Shown here piece after piece: positions 1 to 6,109 of a stretch of DNA of 11,515 nucleotides. The DNA is from JBBECF01 sp040881945 (GTDB lineage Bacteria > Pseudomonadota > Alphaproteobacteria > Dongiales > Dongiaceae). The notes under the pieces are model-generated. The model saw only the letters and a list, made by a program, of their open reading frames with translations. It did no database searches and was not told the origin of the DNA. Where the stretch lies: the NCBI GenBank assembly GCA_040881945.1, contig JBBECF010000203.1:1-11515 (forward strand). Reading direction: 5' to 3'. The position numbers and the translations under genes are program-made. Position 1 is the first letter of the stretch. Each line of letters starts with the position of its first letter.

Positions 1-1331
1 TCGCCGGCGGCGAACACGCCGTCGAGGTTCGTCATCATCGTCTTGCGGTCGATCTTGACCGTGCCCCAGCGGGTGACGGCGAGATCGGGCGCCCCGAACA
101 GGACCGGCAGGTCTTCGGGATCGAAGCCGAGCGCCTTGATCGCGAGGTCGGCCGGCACGGTGAAGTGCGAGCCCTCGATCGGCCGCGGCGTCTGCCGCCC
201 CGAGGCGTCGGGCACGCCGAGGTGGATGCGCGCCGCCCGCACCCCGGCGACGGCGCCGGCGCCGTCGTCGAGGAAGGCCTCGGGCGCGGCCAGCCAGACG
301 AACTCCACGCCTTCCTCCTCGGCGTGGCTCACCTCGCGCATCGAGCCCGGCATGTTGGCGCGGTCGCGCCGGTACAGGCACGTCACCGACTTCGCCCCCT
401 GGCGCACCGCGGTGCGCACGCAATCCATGGCGGTGTCGCCGCCGCCGATCACCACCACCCGCTTGCCCTTGGCGTCGAGCGTGCCGTCCTCGTAGGCCGG
501 CACCCGGTCGCCCAGCCCGGTGCGGTTGCTGGCGATGAGGTAGTCGAGCGCCGCCACGATGTTGCCGAGGCCGATGCCGGGAACGGCGAAGTCGCGCGCC
601 TTGTAAACGCCGCTGGCCAGGAGCACGGCGTCGTGGCGCCGGCGCAGCTCATCGAGGCCGATGTCGCGCCCGACCTCGACGTTGGCGGCGAACTCGACGC
701 CGGAAGCGGCCAGCAGGTCGGTGCGCCGCTGCACGACCGTCTTCTCCAGCTTGAAGTTCGGGATGCCGTAGATCAGCAAACCGCCGATGCGGTCGTGGCG
801 GTCGTAGACCCGCACCCGGTAGCCCTTGGCGCGAAGCTGCTCGGCCGCCGCTAGGCCGCCCGGCCCGCCGCCGACGATGCCGACCGAGCGCCCGAGCTCG
901 CGGCGGGGCTTGACCGGCTTGACCCAGCCGCGTTCCCAGGCGGTGTCGGTGATGAACTTCTCGACGGCGCCGATCGTCACGGTGCCGTGCCCGGCCTGCT
1001 CGATCACGCAGTTGCCTTCGCACAGCCGGTCCTGGGGGCAGATGCGGCCGCAGATTTCCGGGAAGTTGTTGGTCGCCGACGAGAGTTCGTAGGCCTCCTC
1101 GAGGCGGCCCTCGGCCGTGAGTTTCAGCCAGTCCGGTATGTTGTTATGGACCGGACAGTGAATCTGGCAGAACGGGATGCCGCATTGCGAGCACCGCGCC
1201 GATTGCTCGGCGGCGAGGGCCGGGTCGTAGTCGGCGTAGATCTCCGCGAAGTCGCGGCGCCGGCGCGCCGCCTCGCGTTTGTCCGGCATGCGCTTGGCGA
1301 CCGTGACGAATTTCAGCATCGCGGGCGGCAT
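1..1331 (-). CDS. gltD: Glutamate synthase [NADPH] small subunit, 3' end outside window
   Basis: GltD is the beta subunit of bacterial glutamate synthase. It oxidises NADPH on FAD and passes electrons through Fe-S clusters to the large subunit GltB, which makes glutamate from glutamine and 2-oxoglutarate. The visible 443 residues show two cysteine clusters for 4Fe-4S centres, CSQCGIPFCQIHCP (47-60) and CGRICPQDRLC plus C108 (94-108). They also show a first dinucleotide fold GIVGGGPGGL (about 151-160), a second one VVVIGGGDTAMD near residue 290, and the start of the terminal FAD motif DGVFAAG at the window edge. About 30-40 residues are missing compared with the usual length near 480. The ATG at 1331 is chosen because AGGAG lies 7 bases upstream; an in-frame ATG at 1319 is the alternative. 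No frameshift is visible. gltB is not in the window. The promoter must lie in or beyond the N gap. Confidence 0.96.
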   Translation of the reverse strand, partial: MPPAMLKFVTVAKRMPDKREAARRRRDFAEIYADYDPALAAEQSARCSQCGIPFCQIHCPVHNNIPDWLKLTAEGRLEEAYELSSATNNFPEICGRICPQDRLCEGNCVIEQAGHGTVTIGAVEKFITDTAWERGWVKPVKPRRELGRSVGIVGGGPGGLAAAEQLRAKGYRVRVYDRHDRIGGLLIYGIPNFKLEKTVVQRRTDLLAASGVEFAANVEVGRDIGLDELRRRHDAVLLASGVYKARDFAVPGIGLGNIVAALDYLIASNRTGLGDRVPAYEDGTLDAKGKRVVVIGGGDTAMDCVRTAVRQGAKSVTCLYRRDRANMPGSMREVSHAEEEGVEFVWLAAPEAFLDDGAGAVAGVRAARIHLGVPDASGRQTPRPIEGSHFTVPADLAIKALGFDPEDLPVLFGAPDLAVTRWGTVKIDRKTMMTNLDGVFAAG

Positions 1332-1343
1332 CGGCCCTCTCCT

Positions 1344-1443
1344 NNNNNNNNNNNNNNNNNNNNNNNNNNNNNNNNNNNNNNNNNNNNNNNNNNNNNNNNN
1401 NNNNNNNNNNNNNNNNNNNNNNNNNNNNNNNNNNNNNNNNNNN
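1344..1443. other. Assembly gap (100 N)
   Basis: Exactly 100 undetermined bases separate the divergent genes gltD and uppP. A round 100 is the usual placeholder for a scaffold join of unknown length, so the true distance and any gene or promoter inside it cannot be read. The ribosome-binding site of gltD survives immediately to its left and the first bases upstream of uppP immediately to its right. Confidence 0.97.
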
Positions 1444-1447
1444 GCAA

Positions 1448-1456
1448 TGCTATAAG
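1448..1456 (+). promoter_or_regulatory. Possible extended -10 promoter element of uppP
   Basis: TGCTATAAG matches an extended -10 box (TG-N-TATAAT with one mismatch) and stands about 28 bases before the TTG start of uppP. That would give a short leader. Any -35 box would fall inside the N gap, so the call rests on the -10 alone. Confidence 0.35.
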
Positions 1457-1483
1457 CGGCGGGCTGCAAGGGGAATCGGCAAA

Positions 1484-2281
1484 TTGCCTCTGGTCCAGAT
1501 CGTCGTCCTGGCTGCGGTCCAGGGCATTACCGAGTTCCTGCCCATCAGCTCCTCGGGCCATCTGATCCTGGTGCCGGCGCTGACCGGCTGGCCCGATCAG
1601 GGGCTGGCGATCGACGTCGCCACCCATGTCGGGACGCTGGCCGCGGTGCTCGTCTATTTCTGGCGCGACGTCGGGCGCATGGCCGGCGGCTTCGCCGGGC
1701 TGTTGGTCGGCCGGCTGACCCCGGGCGGGCGCCTAGCCGGCTTCCTGCTGATCGGCACCATCCCGGCGCTGGCCGCCGGCTTCCTCGTCGACCGCTATAT
1801 CGGCGACGGGCTGCGTCGGATGGAGGTCGTCGCCTGGACGATGATCGGCTTCGGCGTCGTGCTCTACATCGCCGACCGCCTCGGCCTGACGGTGCGGCGG
1901 CTGGAGCACTTGACGCTGTTCCACGCGGTCGTCGTCGGTTGCGCCCAGGCCTTGGCCTTCATTCCCGGCACCAGCCGGTCGGGCATCACCATGGTGGCCG
2001 CGCGGCTGCTCGGCTACGAGCGCGCCGAGGCGGCGCGTTTCTCGTTCCTGCTGTCGATCCCGGCGATCGCCGCCGCCGGGCTGTGGGAGGGGCTCAAGGT
2101 GGTTCGCGGCGGCGATCCGCAGATGCTCGAGGCGGCGCTCGCCGCGGCCGGCCTGTCGGCGCTGGCCGGGTTCCTCGCCATCGCCGTGCTGATGCACTGG
2201 CTGAAGCGCTCGACCTTCACGCCCTTCGTCATCTACCGTCTGGGCCTCGGAGCGGTGCTGCTCTACCTCGTCTATGTTTAG
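1484..2281 (+). CDS. uppP: Undecaprenyl-diphosphatase (UppP/BacA family)
   Basis: This inner-membrane enzyme removes a phosphate from undecaprenyl diphosphate, regenerating the lipid carrier for peptidoglycan and other envelope polymers; overexpression gives bacitracin resistance. The 265-residue protein has the family's two signature regions: Q13xxxE17 followed by PISSSGH (20-26), and PGTSRSG (161-167), whose Arg165 corresponds to the catalytic arginine. Several hydrophobic membrane segments run through it, and the length is normal. The TTG start is chosen because the family normally begins just a few residues before the QGxTEFLPISSSGH block; AAGGGG about 10 bases upstream is a tolerable ribosome-binding site. 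The frame stays open into the N gap, so a longer form cannot be fully excluded. The TAG stop overlaps the stop of the converging NDUFA9-like gene by 4 bases. Confidence 0.95.
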   Translation: MPLVQIVVLAAVQGITEFLPISSSGHLILVPALTGWPDQGLAIDVATHVGTLAAVLVYFWRDVGRMAGGFAGLLVGRLTPGGRLAGFLLIGTIPALAAGFLVDRYIGDGLRRMEVVAWTMIGFGVVLYIADRLGLTVRRLEHLTLFHAVVVGCAQALAFIPGTSRSGITMVAARLLGYERAEAARFSFLLSIPAIAAAGLWEGLKVVRGGDPQMLEAALAAAGLSALAGFLAIAVLMHWLKRSTFTPFVIYRLGLGAVLLYLVYV

Positions 2282-3228
2282 GGCGACGGGGCCGCGCCGA
2301 ATCGTCCGCCCGACCGGTAGCGATCGAGATAGCTCGGGATGACGATCTCGATGGCGGTCGGCCGGATGCCGAGGTCGGCGAGGGTCGAGGCCCCCGGCGA
2401 GACGACGTTGTCGCGGCGCAACATCCGCACCTGGTCGCGGGTCAAGGGCGGCCGCGGCAGCAGCTCGAGCACCGCCGCCTGCAGATCGGCGAGCGCGAAG
2501 GGCAACGGCACGAGCAGCCGCCGCTGCCGCGTCTCGCGCAGCATCAGTTGGAGCAGCTCCTTGAAGCTGTACACGCGCGGGCCGCCCAGCTCGTAGGTCC
2601 GGCCGCGCGTCGCCGGATCCTCGATCAGCTTCAGGAACGCATCGGCGACGTCGCCGACATAGACCGGCTGGAACCGGGTGCGGCCGCCGCCGATCAGCGG
2701 CAGCACCGGCGACAGCCGGGCCATGGCGGCGAAGCGGTTGAAGAAATCGTCCTCCGGGCCGACCACGATGCTCGGGCGGACGATGCTCGCCTCGGCGAAG
2801 ACGGCGCGCACCGCGGCCTCGCCGGCCGCCTTGCTGCGCCCATAGTCCGACGGCGAGCGCGCGTCGGCGCCGATCGCCGACATCTGGATGAAGCGCTGCG
2901 CGCCCGCCGCCTTGGCGGCGGCGGCAGCCCGCCGCGCCCCCTCGACGTGCACCGCGGCGTAGGTCTGGCGGCCGGACTCATAGAGGATTCCGACCAGGTT
3001 GATCACCGCCTCGGCGCCGTCCACGGCGGCGGCGACCGAGGCGTCGTCGCGCAGATTGGCGGCTATCGGCGTGATCTGCCCGACGTCGCCGAGCGGCTTC
3101 AGGAACAACGCGGCGTCGGGCCGCCGCACGGCGACGCGGATCAGCCAGCCGCGCTGCGCCAGCCGTTGTATGATGTAGCGGCCGATGAAGCCCGAGCCGC
3201 CGAATACCGTCACGAGGCGCGCCGCCAT
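2278..3228 (-). CDS. NDUFA9-like complex I-associated NAD(P)-binding protein (atypical SDR)
   Basis: This is a 316-residue extended/atypical short-chain dehydrogenase of the group annotated in alphaproteobacteria as complex I NDUFA9 subunit family. In mitochondria the homologue is an accessory subunit of NADH:ubiquinone oxidoreductase that binds NADPH and helps stability or assembly; the bacterial role is less certain. The sequence shows a Rossmann motif GGSGFIG at 10-16. It also has a well-preserved SDR triad of Ser117, Tyr129 and Lys133 (YGRSK), the NLVGIL segment typical of this branch, and a C-terminal substrate-side region rich in prolines. The ATG at 3228 is preferred: AAGGGG stands 6 bases upstream and the Rossmann strand follows directly. 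A GTG at 3276 would add 16 basic residues. No other complex I gene is present. It could act instead as an NAD(P)-dependent epimerase or quinone reductase-like enzyme. Confidence 0.88.
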   Translation of the reverse strand: MAARLVTVFGGSGFIGRYIIQRLAQRGWLIRVAVRRPDAALFLKPLGDVGQITPIAANLRDDASVAAAVDGAEAVINLVGILYESGRQTYAAVHVEGARRAAAAAKAAGAQRFIQMSAIGADARSPSDYGRSKAAGEAAVRAVFAEASIVRPSIVVGPEDDFFNRFAAMARLSPVLPLIGGGRTRFQPVYVGDVADAFLKLIEDPATRGRTYELGGPRVYSFKELLQLMLRETRQRRLLVPLPFALADLQAAVLELLPRPPLTRDQVRMLRRDNVVSPGASTLADLGIRPTAIEIVIPSYLDRYRSGGRFGAAPSP

Positions 3229-3290
3229 GCCCGACCCCTTCTTTCGCGCTTCCCGCTTGCCCGCCGGCCGGCGCACAGGGGGAAATGGTG

Positions 3291-3317
3291 TATATGCATA
3301 TCATGATACCTATATGC
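3291..3317. promoter_or_regulatory. AT-rich palindromic patch upstream of the NDUFA9-like gene
   Basis: In a very GC-rich setting this stretch is mostly A and T. It holds two perfect 10-base palindromes that share three bases, ATATGCATAT (3292-3301) and TATCATGATA (3299-3308). Two direct copies of TATATGC start at 3291 and 3311, exactly 20 bases (about two helical turns) apart. It lies between the divergent NDUFA9-like gene and tRNA-Leu, so it probably contains the minus-strand promoter and perhaps a regulator site. On the minus strand TATCAT is a fair -10 box, but I could not find a convincing -35 at the right distance. Confidence 0.4.
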
Positions 3318-3356
3318 TTGGCAGCCGCGATGCCGATAGGCGGCGGCAAATGCCCG

Positions 3357-3384
3357 TTGACTTTGCGGCCCGGCCGTCGAAAAT
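3357..3384 (+). promoter_or_regulatory. Sigma-70 type promoter of tRNA-Leu
   Basis: TTGACT (3357-3362) is a strong -35 box of the form common in alphaproteobacteria. GAAAAT (3379-3384) fits as the -10 with a 16-base spacer. Transcription would begin near 3391, about 8 bases before the mature tRNA. The short GC-rich stretch between -10 and start is the kind of discriminator found on stringently controlled stable-RNA promoters; that regulation is inferred. The same unit probably continues into rnd. Confidence 0.5.
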
Positions 3385-3398
3385 CGCGGGCCTCTGAT

Positions 3399-3485
3399 GC
3401 CCAGGTGGCGGAATTGGTAGACGCGCAGGTTTCAGGTACCTGTGGCCGCAAGGTCGTGGAAGTTCGAGTCTTCTCCTGGGCACCA
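3399..3485 (+). tRNA. tRNA-Leu (anticodon CAG)
   Basis: The 87-base gene folds as a complete class II tRNA. The acceptor arms GCCCAGG (3399-3405) and CCTGGGC (3475-3481) pair perfectly, with discriminator A and an encoded CCA (3483-3485). The D arm contains GGCGGAATTGGTAGACGC, typical of tRNA-Leu. The anticodon stem is CAGGT/ACCTG around the loop TTCAGGT, giving anticodon CAG at 3433-3435, which reads CUG. The long variable arm GGCC-GCAA-GGTC is the class II mark shared by Leu, Ser and some Tyr tRNAs. The T loop TTCGAGT sits in a stem GGAAG/CTTCT. It has its own promoter, and rnd follows with no terminator between. Confidence 0.97.
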
Positions 3486-3526
3486 CGCGCCGCGCCGCGC
3501 CACCGGGCGCAAACCGGCGGCCGTCG

Positions 3527-4150
3527 GTGAGCGTCGAGCTGCATCGCGGCGACCTGCCGCCGGGACTCGATCTCGGCGACTGCGTGGCGATCGACACCGA
3601 AACCATGGGCCTCAACCCGCGCCGCGACCGGCTGTGCCTGGTGCAGCTCTCGGCCGGCGACGGTAACTGCCACGCCGTCCAGATCGCGCCGGCGCCGCCG
3701 GGCGGGCGGATCGAGGCGCCGAACCTGACGCGGCTGCTCGCCGACGCCGGCGCGACCAAGCTGTTCCATTTCGCGCGCTTCGACGTGACGACGCTGCGCC
3801 ACCACTTCGGCGTGCTGTGCCAGCCCGTGTATTGCACCAAGATCGCGTCGCGCCTGGCGCGCACCTTCACCGACCGCCACGGCCTCAAGGACCTGTGCCG
3901 CGATCTGCTCGGCGTCGATCTGTCGAAGCAGCAGCAGTCCTCGGACTGGGGCGCCGCCGATCTGACGCCGGAACAGCTCCGCTACGCCGCCGCCGACGTG
4001 CTGCATCTGCACGCCCTCAAAGCAAGGCTCGACGAGATGCTGGCGCGCGAGGGTCGGCGCCACCTGGCCGACGCCTGCTTCGCCTTCCTGCCGGCGCGGG
4101 CGGAACTCGATCTGGCCGGCTGGGCCGAAATCGACGTCTTCGAGCATTGA
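3527..4150 (+). CDS. rnd: Ribonuclease D-like 3'-5' exonuclease, short single-domain form
   Basis: RNase D is a DEDDy 3'-5' exoribonuclease; in E. coli it helps trim the 3' ends of tRNA and other stable RNA precursors. The 207-residue protein has all the catalytic positions: Asp23 and Glu25 in AIDTET, Asp86 in FHFARFD, and Tyr153 and Asp157 in YAAAD. It ends soon after the exonuclease domain, so it lacks the two C-terminal HRDC domains of the roughly 375-residue E. coli enzyme; short forms like this are common in alphaproteobacteria. The GTG start fits the N-terminus of related proteins, but no clear ribosome-binding site precedes it. The gene starts 41 bases after tRNA-Leu and is probably in the same transcript. 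A GC hairpin follows its stop. Substrates other than tRNA remain possible. Confidence 0.9.
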   Translation: MSVELHRGDLPPGLDLGDCVAIDTETMGLNPRRDRLCLVQLSAGDGNCHAVQIAPAPPGGRIEAPNLTRLLADAGATKLFHFARFDVTTLRHHFGVLCQPVYCTKIASRLARTFTDRHGLKDLCRDLLGVDLSKQQQSSDWGAADLTPEQLRYAAADVLHLHALKARLDEMLAREGRRHLADACFAFLPARAELDLAGWAEIDVFEH

Positions 4151-4163
4151 TCGGCGCTTGCGA

Positions 4164-4197
4164 CCGCCGGCGGCCCGGCCGCGCCGGCGGCGGGTTT
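4164..4197 (+). terminator. Probable terminator hairpin after rnd
   Basis: CCGCCGGCG (4164-4172) and CGCCGGCGG (4182-4190) form a perfect 9-base inverted repeat with a 9-base loop, 13 bases after the rnd stop. The T-run behind it is short (TTT within CGGGTTTC), so it may be weak or need Rho. Its place just before the next promoter supports a boundary role. Confidence 0.45.
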
Positions 4198-4199
4198 CA

Positions 4200-4228
4200 T
4201 TGACTGTCCTGCCCCCAGGGGCCATATT
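4200..4228 (+). promoter_or_regulatory. Sigma-70 type promoter of the kdsD-lpt-rpoN operon
   Basis: TTGACT (4200-4205) and CATATT (4223-4228) are separated by 17 bases, the optimal spacing, and both fit the alphaproteobacterial housekeeping consensus well. Transcription would start near 4235, leaving a leader of about 150 bases before the kdsD ATG. That leader (4235-4384) holds a possible 26-codon open frame, described separately, and an inverted repeat CGGATC (4301-4306)/GATCCG (4321-4326). I recognise no riboswitch in it. Confidence 0.65.
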
Positions 4229-4307
4229 CGTTGGAAGCTGCGGTCGGCTAGAGGGGGTGGTCGACGACCCGGCCGATTCGTTCGTCTCACCCCGGGCCTC
4301 CGGATCC

Positions 4308-4388
4308 ATGCCGCCGGACCGATCCGAACCGGATGCCGCCGCTGCCGGACGACCGCGCCCCGTCGCAACGCCAAGGTCACGCCGATGA
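4308..4388 (+). CDS. Possible upstream leader ORF overlapping the kdsD start
   Basis: An ATG at 4308 opens a 26-codon frame rich in Arg, Pro and Ala. Its TGA stop (4386-4388) overlaps the kdsD start codon as ATGA, the arrangement used for translational coupling. No good ribosome-binding site precedes the ATG, and composition alone could produce such a frame in GC-rich DNA. It could be a coupled leader peptide or chance. No homologue is recognised. Confidence 0.2.
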   Translation: MPPDRSEPDAAAAGRPRPVATPRSRR

Positions 4389-5407
4389 CGGCCCTGCCCA
4401 CATCCGAGCCTACTCCACCGAAGTCGGCGACGAAGGCGAACGATCCCGGCCTCGCCGCCGCCGACCTGGCGGCCGTCGAGCGGGTCCTGCGCCTGGAGGC
4501 CGAGGGTCTTCTCGCCCTGGCGCGCGCGCTCGACGACGCCCTGCCGCGGGCCCTCGACCTGTTGGCCGGAGCGACCGGCCGCGTCGTCGTCGTCGGCATG
4601 GGCAAGGCCGGCCATATCGCGCGCAAGATCGCCGCGACGCTGGCCTCGACGGGAACCCTGGCCCTGTTCGTCCATCCGGCCGAGGCAAGCCACGGCGACC
4701 TCGGCATGATCGCGCGCGGCGACGCCGTGATCGCGCTCTCCAATTCGGGCGCCACCGGCGAGTTGGCCGATATCACGACCTATACGCGGCGCTTCGGAAT
4801 TCCACTGATCGCCATTACCGGTCGCGCCGACAGCGCGCTGGCCGGGGCCGCCGACATCGCGCTGGTGTTGCCGCGCGCCGACGAGGCCTGCCCGATGGGC
4901 CTGGCGCCGACCACCTCCACGACGATGATGCTGGCGCTCGGCGACGCCATCGCGATCGCGCTGCTGGCGCGCCGGGGATTCACGCCGGCCGATTTCCAGC
5001 TCCTGCACCCGGGCGGCCAGCTCGGCCGGCGGCTGCTGCGCGTCGCCGAAATCATGCATGAAGGCGACCGCGTGCCGCTGGTTGCACCGGAGACCTCGAT
5101 GGCCGAGGCGATCCTCGAGATGACGACGAAAAGCTTCGGCTGCGTCGGCGTCGTCGATGCCCGCGGCCGGCTCGTCGGTGTCGTCACCGACGGCGATCTG
5201 CGCCGCCACATGGCGCCGGCGCTGCTCGAGCGGACGGCCGGGGCGGTGATGACCCGGAACCCGAAAACGATCCGGCCGCAGGCCCTGGCCGCGGCGGCCG
5301 TGGCGACGATGAACGCGGGCAAGATCACCAGCCTGTTCGTGGTTGAGGCCGGCCGGCCGGTCGGCATCCTGCACATCCACGACTGCCTGCGGGCCGGGGT
5401 CGTCTGA
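4385..5407 (+). CDS. kdsD: D-arabinose 5-phosphate isomerase (KdsD/KpsF family)
   Basis: The enzyme interconverts D-ribulose 5-phosphate and D-arabinose 5-phosphate, the first step towards Kdo, the sugar that links lipid A to the LPS core. The 340-residue protein is normal in length and has an N-terminal SIS sugar-isomerase domain: GMGKAGH (71-77), HPAEASHGD (97-105), SNSGATGE (118-125), APTTSTT (174-180) and HPGGQLG (208-214). Two CBS domains follow (about 222-275 and 283-338), including GVVTDGDLRRH and the final GILHIHDCL. CBS domains in this family are thought to bind nucleotide ligands and tune activity. The ATG has AAGGT about 8 bases upstream. It is the first gene after the promoter at 4200 and lies 3 bases before lptC, so it is clearly the head of the LPS operon. 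Confidence 0.94.
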   Translation: MTALPTSEPTPPKSATKANDPGLAAADLAAVERVLRLEAEGLLALARALDDALPRALDLLAGATGRVVVVGMGKAGHIARKIAATLASTGTLALFVHPAEASHGDLGMIARGDAVIALSNSGATGELADITTYTRRFGIPLIAITGRADSALAGAADIALVLPRADEACPMGLAPTTSTTMMLALGDAIAIALLARRGFTPADFQLLHPGGQLGRRLLRVAEIMHEGDRVPLVAPETSMAEAILEMTTKSFGCVGVVDARGRLVGVVTDGDLRRHMAPALLERTAGAVMTRNPKTIRPQALAAAAVATMNAGKITSLFVVEAGRPVGILHIHDCLRAGVV

Positions 5408-5410
5408 GGC

Positions 5411-6109
5411 ATGGACCGCCCGCCGGCGCCGCCCCCGTCCGCCGCCCGGCCTTTCTTCGCCTGCCGAAGCGGGCTTCGCGAAGGCGGGTCGCGCCGCCGC
5501 ACGGCGCCGGCGCGGCGCTACAGCCGGTTTGTCGGCGCCATGAAACTGCTGCTGCCGACACTCGCGGCCGGACTGATCGTGCTGCTCGCGGTTTGGTCGC
5601 GCATCAATCTTGACGAGAGCCGCTTCCGCATCGGCATCTCCGATTTCGCGCCCGGGCAGATCGAATCCCTGAACATGGTCAACGCCCGCTACGACGGCGT
5701 CGACAGCCAAGACCAGCCGTTCAGCGTCACCGCCGAAGTCGTCACCCAGATCGACCGCGCGGCCGATGTCATCGAGCTGCAGCGGCCGACGGCCGACCTC
5801 ACGCTGAGCGACGGCGCCTGGATCGCGCTCACGGCCGACAGCGGGACGTACCGGCGCACGGCCGACCTGCTCGACCTTGCCGGGTCGGTGAGTCTGTATC
5901 ACGATCGCGGTTTCGAGCTGCACGCCGCCAGTATGCGCGTCGACCTGAACGAGGGGGCCGCGACCAGCGACGAGCCGGTGCGCGGCCACGGCCCGATGGG
6001 AGAGCTCAATGCCGAGGGTCTGCGCGTGACCGAGCGGGGCGACCGCATCCTGTTCACCGGCCGGACGCGGCTGCTGGTCCGCCAGAGCGAACGGGCGGCC
6101 GACGGATGA
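5411..6109 (+). CDS. lptC: LPS export protein LptC with extended N-terminus
   Basis: LptC is a bitopic inner-membrane protein that takes LPS from the LptBFG transporter and hands it to LptA in the periplasm. The 232-residue product has a cytoplasmic N-terminus, one membrane segment at about 45-62 (KLLLPTLAAGLIVLLAVW), and a periplasmic beta-rich domain with the repeating pattern of the LptA/LptC/OstA fold. The start at 5411 is chosen because it lies 3 bases after the kdsD stop and because the block RRYSRFV (35-41) before the membrane segment is typical of alphaproteobacterial LptC. An ATG at 5540 (Met44) is possible but would lose this block and has no clear ribosome-binding site. Residues 15-26 are encoded by a palindromic repeat (5455-5483), so the first 34 residues are probably dispensable. 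The stop overlaps the lptA start as ATGA. Confidence 0.87.
   Translation: MDRPPAPPPSAARPFFACRSGLREGGSRRRTAPARRYSRFVGAMKLLLPTLAAGLIVLLAVWSRINLDESRFRIGISDFAPGQIESLNMVNARYDGVDSQDQPFSVTAEVVTQIDRAADVIELQRPTADLTLSDGAWIALTADSGTYRRTADLLDLAGSVSLYHDRGFELHAASMRVDLNEGAATSDEPVRGHGPMGELNAEGLRVTERGDRILFTGRTRLLVRQSERAADG
5455..5483. repeat. Nested palindromic repeat inside lptC
   Basis: An outer inverted repeat CTTCGC (5455-5460)/GCGAAG (5478-5483) encloses an inner one, CGAAGC (65-70)/GCTTCG (73-78, all +5400). The right part is also a perfect 10-base palindrome, CTTCGCGAAG (5474-5483). It looks like the small dispersed palindromic elements, built on CGAAG/CTTCG, that occur in alphaproteobacterial genomes. 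Only one copy is visible here, so its status as a genome repeat is inferred from its form and my recollection of similar elements. Confidence 0.55.

Noticed and set aside
1939..3306. A 455-codon plus-strand frame after uppP
   Set aside because: It is the antisense shadow of the NDUFA9-like gene and overlaps the 3' part of uppP. The product is repetitive and rich in Arg, Ala and His, with no motif.
4208..4218. An 11-base string CCTGCCCCCAG shared by the kdsD promoter spacer and the hpf upstream region (9429-9439)
   Set aside because: Several identical 11-mers are expected by chance in a GC-rich window of this length, and the positions relative to the promoters differ.
2978..5989. A 1003-codon minus-strand open frame across rnd, kdsD and lptC
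   Set aside because: It lies antisense to several clearly recognisable genes and a tRNA, has low-complexity Arg/Gln/Gly/Ala composition and no domain. Long antisense frames are expected in DNA this rich in GC at third positions.
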